Shown here piece by piece: positions 25,022-34,310 of a stretch of 55,505 bases of DNA (the stretch's first letter is position 1; the number at the start of each line of letters is the position of its first letter). Source of the stretch: CAZEAP01 sp964510315 (GTDB lineage Bacteria > Planctomycetota > Brocadiia > SM23-32); the NCBI GenBank assembly GCA_964510315.1, contig CAZEAP010000024.1, positions 1 to 55,505 of the forward strand, in the 5' to 3' direction. Position numbers and translations under genes: made by a program. A model generated the notes under the pieces. That model did no database searches and had not been told where the DNA came from. It worked only from the letters and a program-made list of their open reading frames with translations.

Positions 25022-26104
25022 TCACGCTTCAGATGTCTGATCTATCGTCACCTGCTTTGCCCCCTCGGTGACTTTGCCGATAACGGCGGGCTCCTCCCCC
25101 TCGTCCCGAAGCTGTCGGAGGACGCTGGGAACGTAGTACGGCGAGACGATCAGCACCATGCCGATGCCCATGTTGAAGGTCCGATACATCTGCTTCACCG
25201 GCAACTCCGCCAGCTCCCGGACGGCGTCGAAGATCGGCGGCCGGTGCCACGTCGAGGAGTCGAGGACGACGCCGCAGCCCTCCGGCAGGACGCGTGGGAT
25301 GTTCTCCAGCAGCCCTCCGCCGGTGATGTGCGCGATGCCCCGGACTACCTGCTTCACGCGGTAGTGGTTCAGCACCGTGCGGATTGCGCGGACGTATATC
25401 CTGGTGGGCCTCAGCAGTTCTTCGCCCAGGGACCTGTCGATACCGAAACGCTCCAGGGAATCCTCGCAGTCCATCCCGCCGATCTCGAAGAAGACCCGAC
25501 GCACCAGCGAGAAACCGTTGGAGTGAAGTCCGTTGGAGGCCAGGCCGACCACCAGGTCACCGGGCCGTATGTTCTGCCCGCTGATCAGGCGCTCCCTCTG
25601 CACGACTCCCACGGCGAAGCCGACCATGTCGTATTCGCCTTCCCCGTAGAAGTCGGGCAGCTCCGCGGTCTCCCCGCCCAGCAGTGCGCAGCCGGCCCGC
25701 CGGCAGCCCTCGGCGATGCCCGTGACCGCCCTCTCCAGCACCCCCGGCTCCAGGTGGCCGGTGGAAAGACAGTCCAAAAAGAACAGGGGCTCGGCGCCGA
25801 GTACCAGGATATCGTTGACCGACATGGCCACCAGATCGATGCCCACCGTGTCGTGTCGGCCCGTGCGGAACGCCACTTTCAGCTTGGTGCCGACGCTGTC
25901 GGTTGAGCTGACCAGGATGGGGTGGCGGTAGTTATGTCGGAACAGACTCTCGTTGTAGTCCAGGGAGAACAAAGCGCCGAACCCGCCCGGATTCTCCACC
26001 ACCCGCTCCCCGAAGGTACCCTGCATCAACTGGTAGATGCTCTCTGCGAAGCGGGCGCCCTTCTCGATGTCCACTCCGGCGTCCTTGTAGGTGACAGGGC
26101 TCAC
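25022..26104 (-). CDS. purM: Phosphoribosylformylglycinamidine cyclo-ligase
   Basis: This 360-residue AIR synthetase catalyses the ATP-dependent ring closure of FGAM in purine biosynthesis. Family marks include the N-terminal YKDAGVDIEKG, the SSTDSVGTKLKVAF segment, the GGETAELPDFY loop and the GLHSNGFSLVR phosphate-binding motif. AHITGGGLLENIPR and NMGIGMVLIV in the C-terminal domain complete the set. Length is normal. The start codon is GTG. A full-consensus promoter lies about 50 bases upstream. No other purine gene is adjacent; a large helical-repeat protein follows. Confidence 0.96.
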   Translation of the reverse strand: MSPVTYKDAGVDIEKGARFAESIYQLMQGTFGERVVENPGGFGALFSLDYNESLFRHNYRHPILVSSTDSVGTKLKVAFRTGRHDTVGIDLVAMSVNDILVLGAEPLFFLDCLSTGHLEPGVLERAVTGIAEGCRRAGCALLGGETAELPDFYGEGEYDMVGFAVGVVQRERLISGQNIRPGDLVVGLASNGLHSNGFSLVRRVFFEIGGMDCEDSLERFGIDRSLGEELLRPTRIYVRAIRTVLNHYRVKQVVRGIAHITGGGLLENIPRVLPEGCGVVLDSSTWHRPPIFDAVRELAELPVKQMYRTFNMGIGMVLIVSPYYVPSVLRQLRDEGEEPAVIGKVTEGAKQVTIDQTSEA

Positions 26105-26160
26105 TCGACCCGCCGGACAGAGAGGAAGGGCAAAGGGCGGACTTCCCGCCCGTAATTTTC

Positions 26161-26188
26161 ATTATACAGGCGCCGTCGGCCCTGTCAA
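26161..26188 (-). promoter_or_regulatory. Consensus sigma70 promoter of purM
   Basis: On the minus strand TTGACA (26183-26188) and TATAAT (26161-26166) are 16 bases apart, so both boxes are perfect. Transcription should start near 26154, giving a leader of about 50 bases. No clear operator or riboswitch fold is visible in so short a leader. Confidence 0.8.
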
Positions 26189-26247
26189 TCTGAGCGCCTG
26201 AGGAGGGCTCGCCTCAGGGGCAGGGGGCCTTGCGTGCCAGGCACGAG

Positions 26248-27237
26248 TCAGTCGTCGAACGCCTCGTCAAAGGCCACCTCGCTGGGCGCAAAGTCCATCG
26301 AACGGACGAATCCGCAGGCCTCCGCGGCGCCGTGCTCACGGTCCATCCCGCTGTCCTCCCACTCCACCGACAGCGGGCCGGTGTAGTCGATGCGGTTGAG
26401 GGCGCGGATGATGCTCTCGAAGTCCACCTCGCCCCGACCGGGGCTGCGGAAATCCCACCCCCGGTCCTTCTCGCCGAAATTCAGGTAGGAGCTGAGGATG
26501 CCGCTCCGGCCGTCCAGGGTCACCGCGCAGTCCTTCACGTGCACGTGGTAGATGCGGTCGGGGAAGTTGTAGATGAACTCCTCCGGGTCCATCATCTGCC
26601 ACAGCAGATGGCTGGGGTCGAAGTTGAACCCGAACTCCGGCCGGCCGTCCAGCGCCTCGATCGCCCGCTCGGCCGAGACGATGTCGAAGGCTATCTCGGT
26701 GGGATGGACCTCCAGGCCGAACTTCACGCCGCACTCGGCGAAAACGTCGAGGATGGGATTCCAACGCTCGGCCAGCAGCTTGAAGCCGTCCTCGATCATC
26801 TCCGGTTCCACCGGCGGGAACGAATAGATCAAATGCCAGATAGAGCTGCCGGTGAACCCGTTGACCACCTCGACTCCGAGGTTCCTGGCCGCCCGGGCGG
26901 CTTTTTTCATCGAATCCACGCCCCACCGGCGCATCTTCTCCCGGTCGCCGGCGATTTCCTCGGGGACGAACCCCTCGTGGCGCGCGTCCAGGTTGTCCAG
27001 GACGAGCTGCCCCTGCAGGTGCGCGCTGACGGACCAGCACCTTAGGCCGAACTCCTCCAGGAGGGCTTTCTGCCGGTTGCAGTAATCGACGCTCTCGGCG
27101 CCCTTCGCCGGGTCGAAATGGCCCCCCCAGCAGGCCAGCTCCAGTCCGTCGTATCCCCACTCGCTCGCCTTCTCGGCCAACTCGCGCAGCGGCATGTCCG
27201 CCCACTGCCCCGTAAACAACGTCACGGGCCTTGCCAT
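26248..27237 (-). CDS. Sugar phosphate isomerase/epimerase (AP endonuclease 2 fold)
   Basis: A 329-residue TIM-barrel protein of the xylose-isomerase-like superfamily. It starts with ARPVTLFTGQWADMPLRELAEKASEWGYDGLELACWG. Metal-site positions are suggested by E in FGLEVHP, D and H in FDPSHLLW, the H-x-H in IYHVHVKD, and the closing LSVEWED. Family members isomerise or epimerise free or phosphorylated sugars or inositols. The ATG at 27237 has GGGGAG upstream; the longer frame to 27327 lacks support. It is a single-gene unit between purM and a gene-free stretch. The natural substrate is unknown. Confidence 0.85.
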   Translation of the reverse strand: MARPVTLFTGQWADMPLRELAEKASEWGYDGLELACWGGHFDPAKGAESVDYCNRQKALLEEFGLRCWSVSAHLQGQLVLDNLDARHEGFVPEEIAGDREKMRRWGVDSMKKAARAARNLGVEVVNGFTGSSIWHLIYSFPPVEPEMIEDGFKLLAERWNPILDVFAECGVKFGLEVHPTEIAFDIVSAERAIEALDGRPEFGFNFDPSHLLWQMMDPEEFIYNFPDRIYHVHVKDCAVTLDGRSGILSSYLNFGEKDRGWDFRSPGRGEVDFESIIRALNRIDYTGPLSVEWEDSGMDREHGAAEACGFVRSMDFAPSEVAFDEAFDD

Positions 27238-27817
27238 GACAGAACTCCCCGGCTGAATCCAGTGGCTTCCGTTCCCGCCTGATTGTCCGATCGTCTCACG
27301 TCCGCGGAGGGCCGCCAGTGACCCCACGCACGCCCCCTTTAGCGGACCGCCCCCTGGATTTCAAGCCACGGCATCGCCGTGGTTCGGTGGCCCCCTGGTG
27401 GGGAGAGTCTTCCCGTCTCCGGGACGGGCATGTGCACGGTAGGAACAACGCCCATGTCACGGGTCTGATGCTCTTCCCAGGATCCTGGGGGGCTTCAGTT
27501 GCTCCCCGGCACGCGCGCGCTCAATTGACCTTACCCGGCGTGGCAGCCCCCGGCGGGCCCGAATACGGGCGAGGTACGGCTTGACTGCTCCCCCTCGAAT
27601 CCACATCGGCCAGCTATCAGCGGCTCTTCTAGACTGCCGGCGAGACCCGCTTACGCGCATGGAGCGTCCTCCGAGCCACTTCCACTACTGCATGCGCAAC
27701 GGCCTCAAACGAAGAGCCGCGCCGCTCCCGCGGCGCAATGGCTACCGGCACACCGGCGGCACTCCGCTCCCCTCGGGCGGAGTACCGCCGCGGATGCAAA
27801 CCCACGTCGGGGAAGGC
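27238..27817. other. 580-base stretch without a gene
   Basis: I see no supported gene, RNA fold or recognisable mobile end. The stretch is GC-rich with a few short palindromes such as CACGGCATCGCCGTG near 27366. It separates the isomerase gene from the 3' end of an exported-protein gene. Confidence 0.5.
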
Positions 27818-28264
27818 TCAATCGTTCGGGAGATCTACCTTGAAATCCTTCAGCCAGCCGCCCTGGCCTTCCCAGCTTGTGAGATAAACGACGTCGTCCT
27901 TCACCACCTGGACGACGTTAAACTCGTCCAGGTCCTCGAAACTGCCGTAGAAGCTGCCTTCGCCGTCTTCCACCGACAGGCTGCCCAGCTCCTGTATCTG
28001 GGTGTCTTCACCTTCGTCGCGGACGGCCAGCCGCAGGCTGTATTTGCCATCCGGCTCCAGTCCACTGACCCCGAAGAGCACGAGGATCTCATCCAGCCCG
28101 GGAGCGTAAACGATGACTCCCGCCCCCTCGGCGTCTTCGGGCGCCTCTTCGGTGGGGGCAAGGTATGCTATGGTACCGTGGAGCGAATCGACCGGTTCTT
28201 CCGCCGAAGCGATCGGCGCGGCTACGAACATAACTGCGATCAGCGCTATCAGGAACGTCCTCAT
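27818..28264 (-). CDS. Small exported acidic protein
   Basis: A 148-residue protein with a clear signal peptide cut after ASA (residue 21). An acidic, beta-rich domain follows, resembling an Ig-like or CHRD-type sandwich: GTIAYLAPTEE, VLFGVSGLEPDGKYSLRLAV and GSFYGSFEDLDEFNVVQVV are strand-turn patterns. AAAGGAGCC precedes the ATG. It lies 128 bases downstream of a prepilin-type gene on the same strand and may share its transcript. I do not recognise a named family. Confidence 0.65.
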   Translation of the reverse strand: MRTFLIALIAVMFVAAPIASAEEPVDSLHGTIAYLAPTEEAPEDAEGAGVIVYAPGLDEILVLFGVSGLEPDGKYSLRLAVRDEGEDTQIQELGSLSVEDGEGSFYGSFEDLDEFNVVQVVKDDVVYLTSWEGQGGWLKDFKVDLPND

Positions 28265-28392
28265 CGTGCGGGCTCCTTTTGACTTCTTCCAGGAATATGA
28301 TCCCGCTCAACTCGAAAGTTCAGTAACAGACTTAAGCCGGGCATCCACCTCCCTTCCGGGTGTTGAGGAACGGTGACTCGCCGGGGCTGCAT

Positions 28393-28977
28393 TCACTCCC
28401 ACAGGTCACAATCCATCTCGTCGTCGTCGTCGAGGTCGCCGTCTCCGTCCAGGTCATCGTTGGCGTATACGTCGGGGTCCGCCTCGAGATCGGCATTTGG
28501 CGTCTCGGCCCCGACAGCTACGCACCACACCACATGCCCGTCCGCGCACAGAAGGTTGCTGCCATCGTCGTGACTATCGATGGCGTCACCGTAGACCCCG
28601 CGCAGGTCGGCCGGGTTGACGGGGATAGCGGGGTCCTGCCAGTAGTCGTAATGCACCAGTTCCTCGCCCTGCCAGGCGGCGTCGAACTTACGGGCGAACG
28701 GGCAGTTGAACACGCCGATCTCATCCATGTAGCGCCTTGCCAAAAGGCCATAGACCACGCCGGCATCTTCGGCATGGCCGTCAAAGCGGGGCCACCGGTT
28801 GTCGTGGTCGATGAGGTAGGAGCCGTAGACGAGGCCGACCTGGTGGGCATTCATCATGCACTCACTCCTGCGGGCTCGCAGACGCGCCCTCTGGACCGCA
28901 GGCATCAGCAGACCTGACAGGATGACCAGAATGCCGATGACGACGAGCAACTCGACCAGCGAAAACGCGCGTCTCAT
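28393..28977 (-). CDS. Prepilin-type N-terminal cleavage protein (pseudopilin-like)
   Basis: A 194-residue pseudopilin-like protein of the kind abundant in PVC bacteria. Residues 3-24 (AFSLVELLVVIGILVILSGLLM) are a class III signal peptide with the conserved Glu five residues after the predicted cut. The C-terminal head contains DGSNLLCADGHVVW, which corresponds to the 'H-x9-DG' region of these families. It ends in an acidic, possibly calcium-binding tail (DDLDGDGDLDDDDE). ATG 28977 is preferred; GTG 28986 is three codons upstream in frame. No secretion ATPase or prepilin peptidase is in the window. Confidence 0.85.
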   Translation of the reverse strand: MRRAFSLVELLVVIGILVILSGLLMPAVQRARLRARRSECMMNAHQVGLVYGSYLIDHDNRWPRFDGHAEDAGVVYGLLARRYMDEIGVFNCPFARKFDAAWQGEELVHYDYWQDPAIPVNPADLRGVYGDAIDSHDDGSNLLCADGHVVWCVAVGAETPNADLEADPDVYANDDLDGDGDLDDDDEMDCDLWE

Positions 28978-29172
28978 GCGCCTCACAACTTTCGCACGCG
29001 GCTAAGACGAGCCAACACCCACTACTCGACGGGAATCCCCGCGTACGCGCCCACTCTCGGCGCCGATTGGCACGTTGTCAAGCCTTTTTTTACCCCTTGA
29101 ATGTTCCGGTGGATGTCCGGCTCCCCGCCGCCCGGTGGCTCGCCCGAGGCAAGCGGCAGGATCAGGAGGGGC

Positions 29173-30723
29173 TCAACCGGGTTCGTTCCCGCTCTCAACG
29201 GTCTCGCTCAGGGGAGGCAGGGACGCGACCGAGAGGTGGCGGAACCGCGCCTCCCCCCGCTCCATGGTCAGCTCCACGCGCCCGGTCCGAGGGTGGTCGC
29301 GGGTATTGAGAGTCAGCATCCACCGCTCCTCCAGATAGACCTCCAGGAACACGTCCCGCAGCAAGATCCGCAGCCCCAGCCACTCGTTCCGCGGCAGCTC
29401 GACCCTCACCTGCTGGCGGATGGCCCGGTCTCTGGCTCCCCCCATCTGGTCGTGCACGTACCGCCCCCAGCCGAAGCCGGGCACCCACGTGCATCGCTCG
29501 GCGAGCAGGCACCCCCGTTCGTAGTCCATCCACACGACCAGCCCCCGGTTTTCCTGCTCGAACAGGTCACTGCCGAATGGGTCGTGCGACCGCACCACCA
29601 CGCCCGCGCGGGCCGCGGACCAGCCTTTCACCTCGCACGTCAGTCGAGCGTGGGCAACCTCATCGGCGGCGATCGCCGCCGTGCCGGTCGCCTCGGCGCG
29701 GCCCGAGATGACGCCTTCCGACGTGCGCCAGTGCCCGAGGTCTTGAGGCTTCACCCGTGTCACCGTTTCGGCCGGATCGACCTCCCGTTCCTGCTCGATT
29801 GGTTCGGTCAGCGGCAGGTAGCTCAACCAGAGGTCGCCGTCGTCGGCCTGCTCGATGCGCTTGGGCAGACCGAAGGCCGGTTTCCCGCCCGCGTGGTGGA
29901 AGTACAGCCATCGCTCTCCATCGACAAGGAGCGTCCGGGCCGCCCAGGGCCCCATCCGGTCGTCGTCGGTGCCGATCAGCAGGGGCTCCTGGGGCCACTC
30001 GTAGGGACCCTCCAGGGAGCGGCTCTTCAGGTAGAAAGTGCCGGCCATGTCGCTCCGTGCGGGGCTGTTGATGCGCGTCCCTCCCCAGCCGTGGTCGAGG
30101 AACAGCACGTACCACCAGTCGCCCATCCGGAAGACGTCGGGCACCTCCGCGAACTGCACCCGGTCGCCGACGTGCGTCAGCGGCGGCAGGTGCTCCCAGC
30201 TCTTCAAATCGCGCGAACGCACGTGAGCCACCAGTGCACCGGTGTCGTCGGCCGACCACTCCGGCGAACGCGCGCAGAGAAACCCGTGATACCACCCGTC
30301 GATCTTCACGATGCAGGGATCGCGCCAGGCGGCGTGCGCAATGCTGAGGTCGCTGCGGCAGCGGGAGTAATGGGGCGGTTCGGGCCCCAGCACCGGCTCC
30401 AGTGAAACCGGCTCCCAGTGGTCCAGATCGTCGGAGGCGAAGAGCCCGTAGCAGGGGATGCCGTCCGCGTTCGGTCCGCCGGCCAGCAGCCGGTAGCCGC
30501 CCTCGTGGCGGACGACGCAGCCGGTCCAGGGCGCGCCGTCCTCGTTCCAGGTCCCCTTTGGACCGGTCACGTCGATCAGGGGCCGCACCTCCCAGTGGAG
30601 CAGGTCCCGGCTTCGCGCGTGGCCCAGCGTTTTGCCGCCGCTCAGGTGGAAGAGATGAAACCACCCCTCCTCGCGCATCAGGAAGGTATCCCAGAGGCCA
30701 CGGTCCGGCGGGCGGTAGAGCAT
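29173..30723 (-). CDS. GH32/GH43-like five-bladed propeller hydrolase
   Basis: A 516-residue glycoside hydrolase of the furanosidase (GH32/43/62/68) superfamily. The proposed nucleophile region is GLWDTFLM (D12), the transition-state Asp is in the RDP motif at 134-136 (AWRDPCIVK), and the acid/base Glu is E193 in FAEVPDVF. These are the three carboxylates of the clan. The C-terminal ~170 residues form a beta-sandwich typical of GH32 (RVELPRNEWLGLRILLRDVFLEVYLEER). No signal peptide. GGAGGAAGGAG precedes the ATG at 30723; the frame runs on through a pseudogene to 31224 and that extension is rejected. The sugar cut is not predictable from motifs. Confidence 0.82.
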   Translation of the reverse strand: MLYRPPDRGLWDTFLMREEGWFHLFHLSGGKTLGHARSRDLLHWEVRPLIDVTGPKGTWNEDGAPWTGCVVRHEGGYRLLAGGPNADGIPCYGLFASDDLDHWEPVSLEPVLGPEPPHYSRCRSDLSIAHAAWRDPCIVKIDGWYHGFLCARSPEWSADDTGALVAHVRSRDLKSWEHLPPLTHVGDRVQFAEVPDVFRMGDWWYVLFLDHGWGGTRINSPARSDMAGTFYLKSRSLEGPYEWPQEPLLIGTDDDRMGPWAARTLLVDGERWLYFHHAGGKPAFGLPKRIEQADDGDLWLSYLPLTEPIEQEREVDPAETVTRVKPQDLGHWRTSEGVISGRAEATGTAAIAADEVAHARLTCEVKGWSAARAGVVVRSHDPFGSDLFEQENRGLVVWMDYERGCLLAERCTWVPGFGWGRYVHDQMGGARDRAIRQQVRVELPRNEWLGLRILLRDVFLEVYLEERWMLTLNTRDHPRTGRVELTMERGEARFRHLSVASLPPLSETVESGNEPG

Positions 30724-30824
30724 AGCGCTCCTTCCTCCTTTGGTTAGTTGAGGCAACTTTGCTCCGGGCGCGCATGCTGCATAGGGCGTTCGATGTCCCC
30801 CGGTAGGGCCGCCCCGGGAAGGGG

Positions 30825-31173
30825 CTACTCCAGCCGTCCGTAGGCCCGGAGCGCCAGCAACGTGCGGAGTGTCAGCACGCCGGCCCATTCGACCTCGGCG
30901 CGAACTCAGCTCGGCAAGAATCTCGTCGCTGAGTTCGGCCGCCATCCCGTCGGGCACAAGCTCCCCGTACTGCCAGAAGTAGCCGACGGTCTCCGCGCGA
31001 GGGTTCAGAAGATAGCCATCCCAATCCTCGGCGAGCGTGTCCGTAAACGTCCACCAGCCGGCGTGAGGGCGCTCGTTCACTTCCGGGGGCACGATGGGCC
31101 ACACCCGGGCGTCAGCGTCATACGTGCCCAGGAGGTAGGCCATCGCCCCCCCGACCAGCGGCTCATCGGCGGC
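30825..31173 (-). pseudogene. Prenyltransferase/terpene-cyclase-like C-terminal remnant
   Basis: Two frames together give a C-terminal fragment. It first reads GGAMAYLLGTYDADARVWPIVPP and VGYFWQYGELVPDGMAAELSD; after a frameshift near 30900 it reads EVEWAGVLTLRTLLALRAYG and stops at 30825. This resembles the end of an alpha/alpha-barrel protein such as the squalene-cyclase/prenyltransferase-like group; the assignment is tentative. The 5' end is replaced by MITE-like sequence at 31194. It is a broken gene. Confidence 0.5.
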
Positions 31174-31193
31174 GGCCCGCACATGATCATGCT

Positions 31194-31367
31194 GAGGCGC
31201 CTTACCTTCAGGCGCCGAACGCATCTCGCTTTTCTGCCACGCCGTACTTTACCGCTCGGCCCTCTGGCATGCCAGTGATGCCCTCGTTTCCCGGCGGGCC
31301 ATCTGCACGTGACCAAACGGCGAGATTCTTCGCTCGCTGAAAGTGCGGTCGCTCAGGATGACATCGG
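31194..31367 (+). mobile_element. MITE copy E, internal fragment
   Basis: It carries the family's internal features: CTGCCACGCCGTACTTTACCG as in copy B, CCCGGCGGGCCATCTGCA as in copy C, and a GCGAGATTCTTCGCTCGC...GCTCAGGATGACATCGG end segment. Neither terminal repeat is present. It abuts the gene remnant at 30825-31173 and probably caused or followed its truncation. Confidence 0.6.
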
Positions 31368-31412
31368 AAGCCGGTGTGTAAGAGGTCCGGCCGTGTGCCC
31401 TGCGCCGCCGCT

Positions 31413-32327
31413 TCAGTCCATCTGCACGTCGCCGTGCCGGTAGAGGTGCACGTCCTGCTGTGGGAAGGGAATGGAAATGCCCTCGGCATCCAGGCGCACC
31501 TTCACGCGCTCCTGCGTGTCGAAGTAGACGGGCCAGTAATCGTCGGCGGCACACCAGGGCCGCACGGCGAAGTTCACGCTGCTGCCAGCGAGTTCGTGGA
31601 CGGCCACCGTCGGCTCCGGCTCGTCCAGGATACGCTCATCCTGCGAAAGCACGTCGAGAATGGCTTCACGCGTTTGCTTGAGGTCCGCGTCGTAGCCGAC
31701 GCCGATGACCAGGTCCACCCGCCGCGTTCCTTTGACGGTGTAGTTGACGATGTTGCCGTCCGTCACCGAAGCGTTCGGGACAATGATGGTGCGGTTGTCC
31801 GGGGTGACGATCTGCGTGGTGAAGATGGTGATGTCCTCGACGGTGCCCGTCTCGCCGGCGATTTCGACGAAATCGCCGACCCGGAACGGCCGGAAGACCA
31901 TCAGCAGAACCCCGGCGGCGAAGTTGGCCAGCGAGCCCTGCAGGGCCAGGCCGACCGCCAGGCCGGCCGCCCCCAGGATGGCGATGAAGCTGGTGACCTG
32001 CACCCCCAGCCGGCTGAGGGCCGCCAGGATAACCACGATGACCAGGCCCACGTAGGTGAACTGCCGGACAAACGTGACCAGGATCGGCGCCGCCTTCGCA
32101 CGCTCCATCAGTCGCTCGACGAAGCGGGCGACGACTTTAGCCACGAAGCGCCCGACCAGGAAGATAAGGACGGCGGCCAGCAGTTGCAGGCCGAACTCCA
32201 CGCCCTTCTGCTGAACGGTTCCGAGCACCTCCTCCAGCGAGAAACCCGTTGCCTCCGTCCCGCCCGGTGTGGGCCCCGCCGCTGCGAGCACCCAGAGCAT
32301 TCCCCTGACGGCCTGGATTGCACTCAT
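31413..32327 (-). CDS. mscS: MscS-type mechanosensitive channel
   Basis: A 304-residue small-conductance mechanosensitive channel. Membrane helices lie at ~42-62, ~85-107 and the pore helix at ~115-140. The pore helix shows the Gly/Ala pattern AAGLAVGLALQGSLANFAAGVLLM, followed by FRPFRVGDFVEIAGETGTVEDI. The beta domain contains VPNASVTDGNIVNYTVKGTRRVDL, and the alpha/beta C-terminal domain follows. Length matches E. coli MscS. It protects cells against hypo-osmotic bursting. It is transcribed alone from its own promoter. AAGGGGG precedes the ATG. Confidence 0.92.
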   Translation of the reverse strand: MSAIQAVRGMLWVLAAAGPTPGGTEATGFSLEEVLGTVQQKGVEFGLQLLAAVLIFLVGRFVAKVVARFVERLMERAKAAPILVTFVRQFTYVGLVIVVILAALSRLGVQVTSFIAILGAAGLAVGLALQGSLANFAAGVLLMVFRPFRVGDFVEIAGETGTVEDITIFTTQIVTPDNRTIIVPNASVTDGNIVNYTVKGTRRVDLVIGVGYDADLKQTREAILDVLSQDERILDEPEPTVAVHELAGSSVNFAVRPWCAADDYWPVYFDTQERVKVRLDAEGISIPFPQQDVHLYRHGDVQMD

Positions 32328-32365
32328 GCCGCCCCCTTTCGGATAGTGAAGGTTCCTGCCGGCGA

Positions 32366-32394
32366 ATGCTACCTGCGGCGGGAGAGGGTGTCAA
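32366..32394 (-). promoter_or_regulatory. Promoter of mscS
   Basis: On the minus strand a perfect TTGACA (32389-32394) is 17 bases from TAGCAT (32366-32371). The start of transcription would be near 32359, about 32 bases before the ATG. The rest of the gap up to 32867 shows no gene I can support. Confidence 0.55.
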
Positions 32395-32867
32395 GACCAC
32401 CTTGGCCTGAGTCATCCCCAGTTTTGGCGCTCTCTCTCCGGCGTCGTAGCGCCGGCGTCCCTGCCCGCAGTGGCGGTGCACGCCACGGCGCATAAACTTC
32501 CAGCTCCGCCCTTTCCCTTTGCGGGCCGGGATCCGCAGCCAGTTCGGCTTGGGACAGAGTGGGGATGGCACAGCACTTTGGCTGCATCTTCGCCGCCCCG
32601 GGGTCCGGCGCCTTCGGTGTCCAGAGGGCAGGCGCCGCCCACCTCTCCGGGCAGTTCGGGCGGCCCGCTCTTTCCGGCCTCCCTCCCGGTGGTTACAATG
32701 CCGGTTTGCACTGTCACCGAGGAGGGGCCCTGGTTCGACTACGAGGCCCTCACTCCGCCCGAGACAGGTGGTGCTGGCTGATGGAGGAGTCGCAGCCCCG
32801 GGGTTTCGCTGCGCGGGTGATCGGGAAGGTGGACGGCGGGTGAACCCGCGGGAGAGGAGAGTGAGTG

Positions 32868-34310
32868 ATGCCGGCGCCCGGCCCCAGAGGCGATGAGTCC
32901 CCGGCAGGCTCCCCGTCCGACTGGATCACCGACGGGAGCATCCCTCGGGCGCTGTGGCGAATAACCCTTCCCACCTGGGGCGCGTTCATCACCCATGACC
33001 TGCTGGGCATCGTCGACATGTTCTTCGTCGGCAAGCTCGGGAAGGTCCCGGTGGCCGCCGTGGCCATGAGCGGCATCATCATGGGGATCATCATTATGCT
33101 GGGCCAGGGGGTAACGACCGGCACGATGGCCCTGGTCGCCAACGCGCTGGGGCGCCGCGACGAGGGAGCCGCGCGGGAGGCCGCCGGGCAGAGCCTGATC
33201 ATGGTGGCTTTTCTTTCGTTGCTGGTCGCCGCCGTCGGCATCGTGCTGGCCGGGCCCATACTGCGCCTGCTGGGGGCCAGTCCGGCCGTCGTTGCCGAGG
33301 GCATTCCCTACCTCCGCATCTTCGCGGTGGGGTCTTTCGCCATGATGGGCATGATGTCGCTGGGGGCGACCCTGCGGGGCGCGGGCGACGCGGTGACCCC
33401 TTTCAAGGCGATGGTGCTGGGGAACGCCGTCAACATCGTCCTCGACCCCCTCCTGATATTCGGATTGCTGGGGCTGCCGGCTTTGGGCGTGGCGGGCTCG
33501 GCCTGGGCCACGCTCATCGGCCGGAGCACGGGACTGCTGGTGATCCTCCACGTTTTCTTCGTCGCTCACAGCGGCCCGGTGCGGCTGCATCTGGTTGACC
33601 TGCGGCCTCACTTCTCCCGCATGCTGCGGATTCTCCGCATCGGGGTCTTCGCATCCGGTCGCATGCTGACCCGCAACGTTGCTTCGCTCGTTCTCATGCG
33701 GCTGGTGGCGGGCTTTGGCACGGTGCCCGTGGCCGCCTTCGGCATCACCATGCGCCTGCGAATGGTGGTGTTCGGCCCCAGTATGGGGTTCGGCACGGCG
33801 GCGGCGACGTTGATCGGTCAGAACCTGGGGGCGGAGCAGCCGGGGCGCGCCGAGAAGGCGGGGTGGACGGCCGCCGCGTTCGCCGCCGGCATATCCCTGG
33901 TGATCATGTGCCTGTTCTGGATCGTGCCGGGCAAGGTTATCGCCGTCTTCAACGACGACCCGCAGGTGGTCGCCACGGGCGCCGACGTGATCCGCTGGTA
34001 CTCGGCTTCTTTCGTCTTCATGACGGCGGGGTTCGTGCTGGGACGCGGCATGATGGGGGCCGGCGACACGCTGGTTCCCATGCTCGTGCAGGGACTGGCG
34101 CTCATCGTGGTGGGCCTGCCCCTGGCCTGGGGATTGAGCACCGCCCTGGAGTCGGTCACGGGCATCTGGATGGCCATCTTCGCCTCGAACGCCGTTCTCG
34201 GCCTGGCCCTGGTGCTGGCTTACGGGCGGGGCCGCTGGAAGAGGGTTGGGGCCGAGATCGCGCGCAAGGACGGCCAGACGCCGGCGACAGGCCCCGCCGC
34301 CTCGGAGTGA
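32868..34310 (+). CDS. MATE-family efflux transporter
   Basis: A 480-residue, twelve-helix multidrug and toxic compound extrusion protein driven by a Na+ or H+ gradient. It has two homologous six-helix halves. The first starts at ALWRITLPTWGAFITHDLLGIVDMFFVG and contains LGQGVTTGTMALVANALGRRD; the second contains PSMGFGTAAATLIGQNLGAEQPGRAEKAG, the standard MATE signature. AGAGGAGAGTG precedes the ATG at 32868. The 3' 91 bases overlap a convergent gene. The transported compound is unknown. Confidence 0.92.
   Translation: MPAPGPRGDESPAGSPSDWITDGSIPRALWRITLPTWGAFITHDLLGIVDMFFVGKLGKVPVAAVAMSGIIMGIIIMLGQGVTTGTMALVANALGRRDEGAAREAAGQSLIMVAFLSLLVAAVGIVLAGPILRLLGASPAVVAEGIPYLRIFAVGSFAMMGMMSLGATLRGAGDAVTPFKAMVLGNAVNIVLDPLLIFGLLGLPALGVAGSAWATLIGRSTGLLVILHVFFVAHSGPVRLHLVDLRPHFSRMLRILRIGVFASGRMLTRNVASLVLMRLVAGFGTVPVAAFGITMRLRMVVFGPSMGFGTAAATLIGQNLGAEQPGRAEKAGWTAAAFAAGISLVIMCLFWIVPGKVIAVFNDDPQVVATGADVIRWYSASFVFMTAGFVLGRGMMGAGDTLVPMLVQGLALIVVGLPLAWGLSTALESVTGIWMAIFASNAVLGLALVLAYGRGRWKRVGAEIARKDGQTPATGPAASE

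Noticed and set aside
23249..25906. 885-codon open frame on the plus strand
   Set aside because: It spans two real minus-strand genes (solenoid and purM) and has shadow-like composition without motifs.
27581..28282. 233-codon plus-strand frame
   Set aside because: Most of it is antisense to the exported-protein gene at 27818-28264, which has a signal peptide and ribosome site.
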